The position numbers and the translations under genes are program-made. The notes beneath the pieces were generated by a model that worked only from the letters and a program-made list of their open reading frames with translations, was not told the origin of the DNA and did no database searches. Shown here piece by piece: positions 1 to 12,960 of a stretch of 64,000 nt of DNA (position 1 is its first letter; every line of letters starts with the position of its first letter). The DNA lies in the NCBI GenBank assembly GCA_024362935.1, contig JANCRA010000003.1, positions 50,443,844 to 50,507,843 on the forward strand, read 5' to 3'. This DNA is from Setophaga petechia (taxonomy: Eukaryota > Chordata > Aves > Passeriformes > Parulidae).

Positions 1-349
1 CTGCCTTTTCTCAGGTATTAAACAAGATTCACTGGGGACAGAAATGTTGCAAGAACCACCGTAATCCCTACAAAGCCCAAACTGCTCCTAGGTTGAATCA
101 AACAGCTCCATGAAACACATCCCAGCAGCCCTGCAGAGCACAGAGAGGGGACTGGCTGTGTCCTGGGAGCTGCAGTGGGGATTTGGAATCCAGTAAAATC
201 CTAAAGGAAGAGACCTTGGTCTTCCCCAGGGAAGAACCCTCAGAGCCAACACAGGTTGCTGCAGCGTGATTTCCACCAAAGCAAGAATTCCCAATGCAGG
301 GATGTGTTCCTGGGGCACCCTCCAGGGCTGGTAGTGCTGGTGGCTGAGC

Positions 350-1022
350 AGCTGCTGCTCCCCAGGGGCATTTTCCCTGCTCTGTATCACAGCAGAGAGC
401 AGCGATGGGGTCCCCAGGTACTGCTCCCCAGGGGCATTTTCCCTGCTCTGCATCACAGCAGACAGCAGCAATGGGGTGCCCAGGTACTGCTGCACAGGGG
501 CATTTTCCCTGCTCTGTATCACAGCAGAGAGCAGTGATGGAGTGCCCAGGTACTGCTGCACAGGGGCATTTTCCCTGCTCTGCATCACAGCAGAGAGCAG
601 TGATGGGGTGCCCAGGTGCTGCTGCACAGGGGCATTTTCCCTGCTCTGTATCACAGCAGAGAGCAGTGATGGGGTGCCCAGGTACTGCTGCACAGGGGCA
701 TTTTCCCTGTTCTGTATCACAGCAGAGAGCAGTGATGGGGTGCCCAGGTACTGCTGCACAGGGGCATTTTCCCTGTTCTGTATCACAGCAGAGAGCAGTG
801 ATGGGGTGCCCAGGTACTGCTGCACAGGGGCATTTTCCCTGCTCTGTATCACAGCAGAGAGCAGCGATGGGGTGCCCAGGTGCTGCTGCACAGGGGCATT
901 TTCCCTGCTCTGTATCACAGCAGAGAGCAGTGATGGGGTGCCCAGGTGCTGCTCCCCAGGAGCATTTTCCCTGTTCTGTATCACAGCAGAGAGCAGTGAT
1001 GGGGTGCCCAGGTGCTGCTCTG
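350..1022. repeat. 66-bp minisatellite, about ten copies
   Basis: Units start with the GGGGCATTTTCCCTG landmark at 365, 431, 497, 563, 629, 695, 761, 827, 893 and 959 (GGAGCATTTTCCC in the last). Units differ by a few bases only. Because 66 is a multiple of three, several frames stay open on both strands, including one of 565 codons on the minus strand (88-1785). These frames encode nothing recognisable outside the repeat and are judged non-coding. Confidence 0.97.
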
Positions 1023-4000
1023 CTTGCAGGCAGCACCCAGCGCTCCCCCAGTGCCACTGGGGCTGAGGGGGGCTGCCAGGGGGACAGGGGGAAGGGAGAG
1101 AGGTCGTGCTCAGCACAATGTGGAGTGACTGAAGGCAATTAAAAGGAAAAACGAAAGAAATATCTGGCTGAATGCCAAAGCGCGCCTTTTTCTTTTTCTT
1201 TTTCCTTTTCTTTTTTTTTTCTCCTTCTTCGCTGCCAACAGTCCATGAAAATGGGAAGGTATGTGAGGAATTCCCCCACTTTATATTCCAGCTGGCAGGC
1301 ATTGTGTTTTGGCTGTGGCAGAGCAGCCCTGCTATTCTCCCATGCAGCCTGGGACCCTGTCCCACAAGACTGATGACGGGGCTGGGGCTGAGTGAGCAGC
1401 ACCCAGGGGTTGTCAACGCAGGCCCAAGGAATCTGCTGATCAGATAGGGAAACAAGAGCTCTGCCTTCTGCAGCCAGCCACCTTTTGGGGGGATCTCTTT
1501 TGTTGGCTCCCTTTGATCTGCAGGAAAATAAACAGCCTTGGCTTGGTCATTCTGCTGGCAGCAGTGGGAGGTCGGCAATAGCAGATCGATATTCTGGCAT
1601 CCTAAAGAGCTCTTGGAGTTGTCCCACTTTTGCTCTACTCCTTGGGTTACATTAAAAAAATGTTCTTTGGGCTTTTGTTGTACAAAAAATTCTCTGCCTG
1701 CTGAAGGTGGTGGTGAAAATCTTGCAGATGACAACAGGGATTGTAATTCTGTTATGGAGCACTTTCTAATTATCCCCAAATTCATTAACTGAGCCTAGCA
1801 AACATCCTGATGAGGGAGAGGCATATCAGCAGCATGCACCTGCCAAAAAATAATGGCTCTAGAGCTGGAAAGGAAAATGAGAGCCCTCATCATAACTGGA
1901 AAGGAAAATGAGAGTCCTCATCATAACTGGAAAGGAAAATGAGAGCCCTCATCACAAGAGAGAGCTCTGGAGAGGCACCAAACCTGCTCTCTGCAGGTGC
2001 CCTCATTCCTGCACTGAAGGGATCCTTAAGGTCCTTTTCTGGCCAAAACATTCTGTAATTCCATGATCAAAAAAGACACTGGATTATTATTCATGATTTT
2101 TTTTATGCATTAGGAAAAATCATGTGCCATTCTCAATTTCAAAATCACTTCCTCCTGTGTGTGAAATGTGTTTGAATAACCTCTCAGACCCTGAAAGCTC
2201 GAATTCTGTATTCAGGAAGTGAGGCCTGGTGAAAATATATTTGAATCTTAGCAAATGTTTTTTGAGTCTTACAGGTGGTTGTTAAAACAGGTGATGAACT
2301 CTCTGCAGATTTGTCTTTTCAATGGAAAGGTTTTTAGTATCTCAGGAAAACATGCTGACTAAAGTGAAAACAACAACCACATGAATAGTATGCTCAAAAT
2401 TACCCTGTCTGAAATTGAAAACAACGCTATCTGAATTTTATTTTGCCCATTTTTTCTAGAATACAACACAAAATCAATATTTGTGGAAAGCAGCCTGCTT
2501 CATCTGCAGCAACCTTAGTGGTAAAATAACAAAAATTAGTGGAATTTCAATTTTCTTCCTCAGTTTTGTTTAGAATTCTTATTTTTAGTAAATTTTTTGG
2601 AGCTGCTCTACTAAATTAACAGCAGCTCTCCCCTTCACATTCAAATACACATGCATACACATCCTCTTCATAATTTTGTGGTAGTTCTGTTGAAACCAAA
2701 AGACTTTTTTATCCAGAAGTGTGGAGAGGATGCACACACACCCCCTGTTCCAGGGGATTTCTTGAGAATTTTCAGGCAATTTCAGGGCATATCCTCCTCC
2801 AGGTCCTCCTGCAGTTTGACACAAGGCTCCTTGAGCAGATCGGTGATTTAATGACCAGCAGCTGCAGCTGAAGGGATTTCTGGCCTAGTTTTGGTTGCAT
2901 GCATTCAGAGAGCCACTCCAAACTTGTTTTATATCACATTACATAGCAACAGAAGCCAGAAAAGCCAAGTACTTCTCCCTCTGAGCATGGGCAGTGGAGA
3001 GGCAACAAGAATCAGAATTAATAACAAGGAAATAACAACTAACAAGGAATGACAGCACTGCAGACAGCGATGATGCCCTTAAATCATGCAGCAAATTTGT
3101 TTTGGGGCTCATAAATGATTTATCTTACTGATGTAATGGATCACAGGCTTTCCACTCCTCCAGCTCCCTTTCACCAAGGGCTCCTTGCATGGAGAATGCT
3201 CTCCAGAAAGACAGACATGGCCCAGAGACATAGAGGAGCCTCCCCTGCTTCCAGAACTGCTCCAAGGAATGTGTGGATTCATGGGCAGAAGGTGAGGCTC
3301 AATTCACCTTCCCTCAGGTGCCCACAGCAAACGTTCATTCAGCTGAATCCATGTTTTGGGAGGATTAAGGAAAACCAGGCACGCTCATGTCAGCATTTCT
3401 CTTACTTCCAGCTTGAATCACTAATATCAGAATTATATTGAATCACAAACTGTTTATTTCTCTCCAGCCCCTCCAGGAAAAGTAAAAGTGGTAACTCTGG
3501 AGCTGAAGCATGCAGAGTTGGGAGGCAGGAGGCCACAGACAGCACCAGAGTGTGTCAGATCCCACACTCCATCATGTGTTTGCCATGGATGCAAACTGTG
3601 TCTGAAACCAGAACTGCATGAATCATCTTTGGGGTTGTATCATCATCAATGAAGACATAAGTTAGGCCTCCATCTAAGCATTTCTTCTTTAATTATTTTT
3701 TTCCTATGTGGAAAAAGTAAATAAATAAATAAATATAGATTATAGTTTCAAATGTTCTTTTTTGGTATTTTTTTTTCTGGCTGGCATTTATCAGTTTTCT
3801 AAATATGTGATCACACCACACTAGAATACCTTTTTCTTGGCTAATTTATCTAAATAATACTCTATATACCTACAGTTGCAAAGAGATTAAAGCAAATGCA
3901 AACAGAAATCACCCTTAATTCACTGTTTGATACGACCAGCATTTTTACTAATTAGACATTTCAAGAAGAATATTTTTTCTTATCTTTTTTCCTTCTCTGA

Positions 4001-4168
4001 GAGTAAATAAACATAAGGAGATCTTTAGGCCAAGCTTTTCACACTCCCTTTTTTGTCTGCAAGTTTTTGAAACTTAGAATCTTTTTTTTTTAGAAACTTT
4101 GAATCTTTTCTCTGTGGATGAGCAAAGAGATAAGCTGACACTATCAGTGTTTAGTTTGATTGTTAAAA
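1023..4168. other. Intergenic, no gene seen
   Basis: Contains a pyrimidine tract (1186-1232), a 31-bp tandem repeat (1863-1955) and a short (AAAT)n at 3718-3735. Otherwise AT-rich unique sequence with only short frames. Confidence 0.7.
1863..1955. repeat. 31-bp tandem repeat, three copies
   Basis: The unit contains ctggaaaggaaaatgagag then a ccctcatcata-like end. Copies begin at 1865, 1896 and 1927 and are almost identical. Confidence 0.93.
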
Positions 4169-4541
4169 GCCCTGTTTGGGAATGAGAGGTGAAAATGCAG
4201 AACCCTGTCCATTTTCCAAGGGTGTGGTCACAAGAGGTGGCTCAACCCCTCCACCATGACTGGTAGAGTGACTTTTTTATGCACTGAAGGAAATTGAAGG
4301 ACATTCTCCTGGGAATGTTCCACCCCTGGGGTTGTTCAAGGCCAGGCTGGATGGAGATCTGGTCTAGTGGAAGTTGTCCCTACCCTTGGGAAGGGGAATG
4401 GAACTGGATGAACTTTACTTTCCCTTCCAAGCCAAACCATTCCACGATTCCATCATTCCATGTAAACAAGCCAACAATTTCTTCCCATCCAGCAAAATTT
4501 AGCTGGTACTGAGATTCTGCTCTCATGCTCTGGGGACTGGG
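4169..4541 (+). mobile_element. Composite CR1-containing repeat, copy 1, with flanking direct repeat
   Basis: A 373-bp segment that is nearly identical to 12181-12559. Positions about 4300-4465 are a CR1 LINE 3' end (ttgttcaaggccaggctgga, then cccttccaagccaaaccatt, then attcca units). The parts before and after are not CR1. The direct repeat attgttaaaagccctg flanks it at 4159-4174 and 4546-4561, which looks like a 16-bp target-site duplication. Its last six bases, GCCCTG, are also present at the start of copy 2. Confidence 0.85.
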
Positions 4542-7500
4542 TTTAATTGTTAAAAGCCCTGGTTCTGGTGTCCTATTCAGGCATGGCCAGCCATCCCAAG
4601 GTCCTGCCTGAGCACTGCCAGTGGTGGGCTGATAAAAAGGTGATTTGGCACCTGCTGTGGGTATATTTGTACACCCTGCCTCCTCCTAGGGACAATTTAC
4701 CATGGCAGTGCTGGTGTAATTCAAATAAACACAGGGATTCAACCTCTGAGTCAGGCCAGTGCCTCTGGTTTCACACCTCAAAGTTTGCCTGTGTGCCATA
4801 TGCCATGTGAATTTCTGCAGCTAAATGCAGGATTAATCTGATGTGTGTCAGCTCACAGAGTGTCAGGAGCTGTACAACAGGTCCCCTTGAAATATTCCAG
4901 GGAGATGGGAATATTCCAGATCCCCCTGAAGGCTGCTGGAGCATGCACACAGGCACAGACCCTCATTTATATTCACTTATTTATGTCTATTTTTATGTGC
5001 AATCATGCACATTTACATACATTTTATAACCTCCCAGAAGCCACTGTTTCTAAAAGCTGAATCACACATGCACAGATGGAGAGCTGCAGGAAACTGTGCT
5101 GTGCAAGTAAATGGAATTTACTGTGGGAGAAATTGCTTCTCCAGCACACACACAGAGCCCCTCTCACCTGGATACAGAAAAGCAGATAAATGAGGATGTC
5201 CCCTGTCCTCCTGAACCTCCAGCCCAGGGAGCAGCAGTTCCCTCAACAGCAGGCATCAAAATATGAGTTACCTTGTGCTGTTCTATTGGCAAGATTAATT
5301 TATCAAGGGTGTTCAGAAGCTGCAGCAAATAAAGGACAAACCCACATCAAAGACAGGTCTAGGCTGCTTTCCTAAAGGCACTTTACAAAACAAGAAAAGA
5401 CTATGGAGCAGCTGGGGATTAAGGGCTATCAAGTCCACCTTAAATTGTCAGGTAAAAAAATGTTCTGTTGTTAAAATACCAGAGTGGATATCTGATAAAG
5501 TATGTTCAAAGAAAATTTATTTTAAATTATGTAGGCAGATTATTGATGAAAAATGGAAGATTTGCCTTCAATTTCAAATTGAGACCAGTCAAATTACAGA
5601 GTGTTTAAAGTGAAGCAAAAGGAATTTGCAAATGCTTCTACTTGGATCTTTATATAAGATAAAATAAATAAACCTAGCAGGTGCTGACCTCTGCAGCAAC
5701 AAGACCCTTTAATTCACTTTAATTAAAGTGATTGTGATTAAAGAAACTTCATTTCTAAAGTTAGACCTGGAATGTCTGGGTTTGGATTACCAGATCTTCA
5801 CTTCTGCACTTCCATTCAGTGGGATTATATAGATTATATTAGTTTTGGGGATTCTCAGGCTTGACTGTCTGAATGCCAACAGCAATGCCTTGCAGGAGCC
5901 TCACATGTTCCCTGGCAAGATTTACTGCTCAGAATGTCTCAATGGCAAGAGAACACTTGCTAACTTTCTTCTAAAACATGTAATTTTAAGAAAAAGCATT
6001 TCCAAAGTTCCAGCAAGGTGGAAATATGTTTATTTTGTATTGGTACGTCCTTAAAAAGTCAGTAATTCATATTTATACATCCTGAGTAATTTCTGTATGC
6101 TTGCATGAATCAATTTTGACTCCTTGGAGCTTTATGCAATTGTACTGCAATTGTTGTAGTGCAAAATTTGGATTGGATTTCTGGGTTCTAAGCCCTCAAT
6201 TCATCAGGTTTGGGTTGGATGCTGAAAACCTCAGGATAAAATCTGGTTTGATATATGACATGCACCAAATGAAGTCAGGATTTGCTCTGAATTCTGGATT
6301 TGTTGAAACCTTGATGAGGAATTTTGAGGACCAGGACTGCAAGGAACTAATGGATCACAGAGCTGGGCACAGCATGGAACAGATGCTGGGTGGCAGCACA
6401 GAATTATGAAGTGTTCTTCCAAAATTTCTTCCTGGTTTTCAGCCATCTCTGCACTCAAAGGCTCTGACAGCTTCACTGATTGCATACCACACCTTGTCAC
6501 TGATCAAACAGTTATAAAGGGAAGGTCCTGATGGCAAATTGACTCTGAAAATCCTGAGCTGACTTCTGGCTACATGGCATGCAACAGACATTTCCCCCCC
6601 AGCTCATATTCTGCAGATTTCTTTATGTCCAGTGATAGTTAATGAATTATCTCACTGGACTTTCAGAGCTACATCTGCCCTTCCTTTTTTCCCAACTTCC
6701 TTCTTTAGCTTTACTAGACCAATAGTTGTGTATCCTGAACACCCAGAAATATTCCCTTTAATGGGAAGAACAAGGACTGGCCCTTCCTTCCTTCCCTTGT
6801 TTCCAGGATTTTCCCCACTGATTCCTAGCCTTGCTATTTTTCCAATGAACATTGCTTCACTGTTCCCCCTTCCCCAGGTTAGAATGCCCAAGAATTAATC
6901 TTGTGTTTGCTAAATAATGCTGAAATTAGGACAGTTTACATCTAGGTTACAGGATTCAAAATACTTCTCTTTTTTTATTCTGTCCTGCCCTTTGTTTAGC
7001 CTCTTTGATTTATTATTGGAGGCTTCTTTTTGATCTGGCTTTACCTTGTCAGTCCTTCGTGTCCCACCCACAGACTTTTTATTTCTTTTTCATCCAGTGA
7101 TGCTGGCAAAGAACTTAAAAAAAAAAAAAAAAAAGACAGAGGGAGGGATTTGGGATTGTCATATAAAACCTGTGTTACTCACTTTTCAATATCTCATTGA
7201 ACTTCTCACAGCTTTGATATTTTAAGTAGGTATCACAACAAAGGGAAACAGAAGTGACTGGAAAGGTAATGCAGTGTATTAGGCTTGTTAATGGCCCTGA
7301 AAGTCCCAAGAAAAACCTGCTGAAAGAAGGATCCTTTCCCATGAGTACTATTTAATTTCTCTGAGAGGGTTTTCCTGGTGAATCAAAACTCTAAAGAGCA
7401 CATTTAGGCAACACAACTGCTGTCTTAGCCTATGCTGTGTGCACAGTGGCATTCACCTTCATTTTACAAATCCTTCTGTGAAAAACCCCATGGTAGAGAG

Positions 7501-8715
7501 ATTTCTGGAGAATCTGGCTCTGCTTTTGCTCTGCTGCTGACATACTTGGGAAACGTAGAAAATTGGAGTAGAAAACTGTTTCCTACAAGGGCAGAGAAAG
7601 ACCAAATAAATGACATGAAAATTTTACTAAATAATTCCTTTTATGAGTTGTAAGTAATCACCCTGCTCCAACACTTCAAATTGTTCAATGTGTGAGTATG
7701 AAGCAGGTCCAACATCTATTTAGACTAATTTTAACAGACAAGATATGTGAGTCTAACAGGTAGAAGATCAAATGCTGCAGAAATTATGCTGTCAATTCAA
7801 AGCTCTGGCTGTTGGATTTCTTCAGAAAAAAAAAAAAAAACAAAAAACTTCAGGTTGACCCACAAGCAGTTAATTACCACAGGGATGCAGTAAAAATGTG
7901 AAACCCTGTGGTTTATTTTTCCCTTGTGCCACCTGTGGGCTCTGCCAGCAATGACCACAAAGCACAGAGACACTGAACACCTTTAAGCATTTATATCCCA
8001 CTGGAACCAGTGGGAATGGAAGCTTTAGGAAAGGATTATTTCCTAAAGGATCAACCCTCAATCCTTACAATCCAAACTGTGCTGATGTTTGCACATGTAA
8101 AATGACAAAGACTTTATATGACACCATCCCTTCTTTCTTCAAAAAGCAATGAAAAAAAGTCAATTATTCTTAAGTTCTTCCTAATGATTTTCAGTTTCTG
8201 GTTGTCTTATTCCTCAGTAACATAATGCTGATTGCATTGCACCACAGAGGACTTCATCCATTTCCAAACTAAGTGATTATTGAAAGAGTGCAAATTGAAC
8301 ATTTCCACACACAGTAGACTTTCAGAAAATATTGATCATCCTCCAACTGAGCCTTGACTGAGGCAAACTCCCATCTCCCTTTGTGTGACTTGCTCTGGAA
8401 ATTCCACATTTCAACAATTGCTTGCATCTCCTCCTTTTGTGACTCTCACATTAAAGGCCCTTCTAACCTCACCTGCACGCTGAGATGTTCCAGTCAGAGC
8501 TGGCTTAAAGCCCTGCTTGAGCTTGGCAGGCCCTGCCTGGTTCTTGTGGCCCAGTGCAGAAAGGGGCAAAAATTGAGAGTTTGCAGTGGAGAGCTGAGCC
8601 CTGCTCTGAGAGCTGCACCCCTGGAGCCCCTGGCTCTGCTCAGGCTGACAAACAGCCCTGCTGATGCCTCAGGTTTATATTTTTATAAATAATTTTTAAA
8701 ATATTTTTCACATTC
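4542..8715. other. Intergenic, no gene seen
   Basis: AT-rich sequence with scattered short frames and A-runs at 7118-7134 and 7827-7841. No recognised coding or RNA gene. Confidence 0.65.
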
Positions 8716-9113
8716 TGTGCTGCTTTTGTGTGTGGGACTGAGGCTCATATTCAGGGATGGTGGGCTCTGTCACAGAACAGGGAGACAAAACAATTCCTGC
8801 TCCAGCTGGGAACCAAGGACAAATGATCCAAATCTCAGGCCAAGAGCACAAGAGCTGAAGAGGGGAAAACAAGCAGGATGGGACTTCATAACCTAAACCT
8901 ATAATTCCAATATGCAAATGAGCCAGAACTTATAAAAGTGAGACACCACATGGCTGATTGTCCATTTTGTGACCATTTTGGTTCATCTTGGGTTCATCTT
9001 GACTCTAGTGCTGCCAGGGTGGATCTATTGAGGCCTTTTAATAAATCCCTACTTTATTCTTTAATTCCATCTAGCCTCTGTTCTAGGTCAGTCTTCACAA
9101 GACACCACTGCCA
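8716..9113 (+). mobile_element. Solo LTR of an endogenous retrovirus
   Basis: A 398-bp segment beginning TG and ending CA. It has a TATA-like ttataaaa (8930-8937) and an AATAAA (9041-9046) followed by a U5-like region (tctgttctaggtcagtcttc). The six bases before it (acattc) and after it (ccattc) match at five positions, as expected for a 6-bp target duplication of an ERVK-like element. No internal retroviral genes are present next to it. Confidence 0.7.
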
Positions 9114-9889
9114 CCATTCATCTGTGAAAATGATGTGCTAAAACACAATCCCCAGAAAAAATTTGTTCCAAATTATTCCATCCTTTGAAAATCCCAAGGA
9201 TGGGTAATATCATCAAATCTGAGAAACACAAAGCTTCTTACCAAAATTTATAATTATCTTAGAAATGACATTTCTATAGAATTTATTTTCTGTTGTAAAT
9301 TTTTATTCTGACAGGACTTATTTCCTGTCTCTAGGATGGACTGGCAGCATCTTTAAAGCTGTTTTTCTTGATCAAATCAGTGCTGGACACACAGAAATCA
9401 GCATTCTGGTGGCTGCAGTTTAAGTACTAGAATCTGAAACAAACTCCTGACAGACAAGATCAATTAGAAAGTTATTTACTTGTCTTTGAGACGTAACAAT
9501 GAAGCTCCTCCACTAAAGTGTGCTGTAAAACACAAGAAGTGAAATTCAGGCAGTGTCGAGAAAAGACAAAGAAGCCAGAGTAGAATTTTGAAGACTTTTG
9601 CTGGTATTATGTAGAGTTTTTTCCACTAATTTTTTTGTTGCTGTTGATATGAAGAATCCAGAGTTTCCATCTTCAAAACAAATTTGTCTTCACTAAATTT
9701 ATTTTTAATCAAAAAACTCAAAACATCCCAACTATTTTTTTTAATTTGTAAATGCAGACACTGTCTTCTGGTGGACAAAGAGGATTTTACCCTTCTTTAG
9801 AACAGACACAGTCCCACTTTTTTTTCTGATGATTGCTCTTTAACGATCACAGAAGTGGTTTTTTTTTGTTTTTTTTTTTCGTGGTTCAA
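9114..9889. other. Intergenic, no gene seen
   Basis: Unique AT-rich sequence with short T-runs and no recognisable gene. Confidence 0.6.
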
Positions 9890-10030
9890 TGCAGTTTATG
9901 TGAAGGAGGTGCCCAAGGAAGGACTGGATGTGGCTCATGGTCTGGTTGAAAAGATGGGGACCAGCCAAAGGCTGGAGTCCATCATCTCAGAGGTCTTTTG
10001 CAATCTAATTGATTCTGTGGTTCCTAATTG
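9890..10030 (+). mobile_element. CR1 LINE 3'-end fragment
   Basis: Matches the pattern of older CR1 3' ends: aaggaaggactggatgtggc, then tggtctggttga, then a tcatctcagaggtcttttgcaa segment and attctgtggttc at the end. Strongly 5'-truncated, non-coding. Confidence 0.8.
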
Positions 10031-12180
10031 GTTCTGTGATAGGAACAAAAGTTTAATTAATTAATTGACACGGCAAACTCCAGACTGAGATCCAAGTCAA
10101 AGCTGTGCCCAACTCTTTTGGAACCACCACTGACTTCTTGCTAAGTATCCTCATCTTACTTTACACTAATGAAGAAACTGTAAATGTTTGCTGGTTTTGA
10201 GAAGCAAAGTCATTTAAAGCACCACTTTCATAAATGGTGCTCAAAGGCCAGTTTGCTGTGGTGGAGCCCTGTCTTTGTGTGCACTCATTATTCCCACTCA
10301 TTATTTCACTGCATTCATTTTGCAAGTTATTTATGGTACCTCCATCAAGAATTTGATACTTGGTATCTGTAAATGAACTCTTAAAAATTATTATATTAAA
10401 ATCCTTACCTGTCCATCTGAGGATCATTTCGTGTGTGTGTAATTGAAAATATTTAAGGCTGTTGATTTCAAATGTTGATTTGAAACTCATGCGTCCAGCA
10501 GCATTTAATAATAGTTTTGCTCTCCTTTAGATACTCCTGTCCCATTTAAATACAACAGTGGGTAGTAAACTTGACTTTACTGTATTCAACTCAGCTAGGA
10601 AATAAAAATTTACTGATTGTTTCGCTGCTATTTTTAAGAACACTGTAAGGATTTTTCCAAGTTGCCTCTGAAATGCTCATCACCGACGCTTTTTTTTTTT
10701 CACTGCCAGATTCCTAAATTCCTACAGAAGGGCATTCCTGCTCCTGATGGAAGGCAAGCAGGGCTGTGTTAAACACGGAATGCAGCAGGGAGATGCAGCT
10801 GCATGTCCAGGCAGGAGCCTGTGGCCAGCTCAGCCGGGAGCAGCGGCACAGGGGACTGCGCCGGCTCCTCCAGGAGCTCTCCTGCTCACGGCCCGGGACA
10901 GAAGGCTGGCTCTGCTGCCCCAGTCTGCCTGACACAATTGTTTATGGCCAAATAAGATATTTCAGCCCTGTGGTGGCTGAAAGCACTAATTAGTGATCGT
11001 TTAAAGTACTTAGGTAATGTTAACTTCGGCGCACAGGGGATGCTCTTGAGTCTGACCCCTGCTCATTCCTTTGCTTTTTGGAGCTTTGAAGACAATTGAT
11101 TTTTGAAGACTGCAGGCTTCCCTGAAAATCAGGGACTAACAAGAGGGGGGACCTAATCTTGATTCAACCATTCATGCCATCCTTTAAAGACATGTTTACT
11201 TTTTTTTTTTTTTTTTTCTTCTGGATGTCAATGAATAGATTTTAAAGTCAGGGAATTAACCCAATGTGAAAGAGTTTAGAGCACAACTGCGTGTGGGCAG
11301 AAAATGCTAATTATAAATAATCAGGCTCAAAAAAAAAAAAAAAGAAGATGAAGAAGTGAGTGCACCTTAAATAGTTGATGGGAACAGGTTAAAAAAAAAA
11401 GGAGGGGAAAAGTTTTCAAACCTAGTTTGAAAGCTTTGTGTAGAGGTACATGGGGGGGAATGCCAGTCAAAACAATTGATAGGAAAGGTAACTTGGAGCT
11501 GACTTTTGCACACATTGGGTCAAACACAAGCTACATTTTCCCTTCATAAGAACAAAGAAATGCTCTAAGAAATACACTAATTTATATTGGCTAAAACAGA
11601 AAGGTCAGTGGTAGCCATAAAGATATCTGGAGAACATTATGATGAAGGAGCTTCTCCCTGGCACCATTTGGCAACATCTCCTTGGAATTTTTATTCCCAA
11701 TTGTTGTATAGACTGTTGTCTTTACAGAATTTTGGTTACCATCTCCCCTGTAAATGTACCTGCAGCAGTGCAGTTCAGTTTGGGTTAACAGCAGCAGCAG
11801 CATCACCACATGTGCCTCATATTTATTTGGTCTACTCCTTCTCAGAGCTGGCTTAGATGATCTGGCCCAGCCACAACCAGGATCCCCATGAAATTCCATG
11901 AAAAATGACCTTACTCCAAACTTACTGAGTTCCATTACTGAGAATTCCCTGCTAAAAACGATGCAACTCAGGATTAATTGCTGAACAGCTGGTGGGACAA
12001 AACTGTATTTTGCACAAATTGAAGAGGATACTCAAGGATTTTTCTCAAAGGCTGAGTGTGGGTTAGGAGACACAGGGCATCACCAAAAACAGGGTGGGCA
12101 TGAAATGTCCTTGAAGAAGACAAGGAAATGTCCTATCCCTGCAAGGTGGGATAGGAAGGTATCCTTTTGAACAGATCCTG
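10031..12180. other. Intergenic, no gene seen
   Basis: Contains T- and A-runs (11200-11218 and 11329-11343). A GC-richer patch at 10750-10930 has short frames on both strands without known domains. Confidence 0.6.
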
Positions 12181-12559
12181 GCCCTGTTTGGGAATGAGAG
12201 GTGAAAATGCAGAACCCTGTCCATTTTCCAAGGGTGTGGTCACAAGAGGTGGCTCAGCCCCTCCACCATGACTGGTGGAGTGACTTTTCTATGCACTGAA
12301 GGAAATTGAAGGACATTCTCCTGGGAATGTTCCACCCCTGGGGTTGTTCAAGGCCAGGCTGGATGGAGATCTGGTTTAGTGGGAGATGTCCCTGCCTGTG
12401 GGAAGGGGAATGAACTGGATGAACTTTAATGTCCCTTCCAAGCCAAACCATTCCACGATTCCATCATTCCATGATACACGTACGCAAGCCAACAATTTCT
12501 TCCCGTCCAGGAAAATTTAGCTGGTACTGAGATTCTGCTCTCATGCTCTGGGGACTGGG
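12181..12559 (+). mobile_element. Composite CR1-containing repeat, copy 2
   Basis: 379 bp that align with 4169-4541 over the whole length, with about twenty differences by eye and a small insertion just after the CR1 3' end. It includes the same non-CR1 flanks. No clear target duplication is seen around this copy, so it may be the older or source copy. Confidence 0.85.
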
Positions 12560-12903
12560 ATTTCAGAACATGAAGTTGTACTTAGGTCAATTGAAAAAAA
12601 AAATCCAATGCTTCACTGTCAAGAAGCAACAGCATTTTTATGTCATATATTTTAACAACATTTTTATATTTTAACAGCATTTTTAGCTCGTGTATATTTA
12701 AACATTATCAGGACATCAGAGCAATGGAGCAAAACTGAGATTTGATAATATTTTTCTTTTAACATTTATAACCAGTTCTTAAACAGCATCTTTCCTTTTA
12801 ATTTCGAAGGATTTTTTTTTCTGCCAAATAAAGGATTCTCTCCTTGTGGAGGAATCAACAGAAAGAAAAATTTTACACACTCTAAACCAAACAAAGACGT
12901 GGG

Positions 12904-12904
12904 G

Positions 12905-12959
<55 letters not shown>
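12904..12959. repeat. (AT)n microsatellite
   Basis: About 27 AT dinucleotides with one C interruption near the start. Confidence 0.95.

Positions 12960-12960
<1 letters not shown>

Noticed and set aside
88..1785. 565-codon minus-strand frame
   Set aside because: Its length comes from the 66-bp minisatellite and low stop frequency. The flanks have a Lys/Glu run from a simple repeat and no domain.
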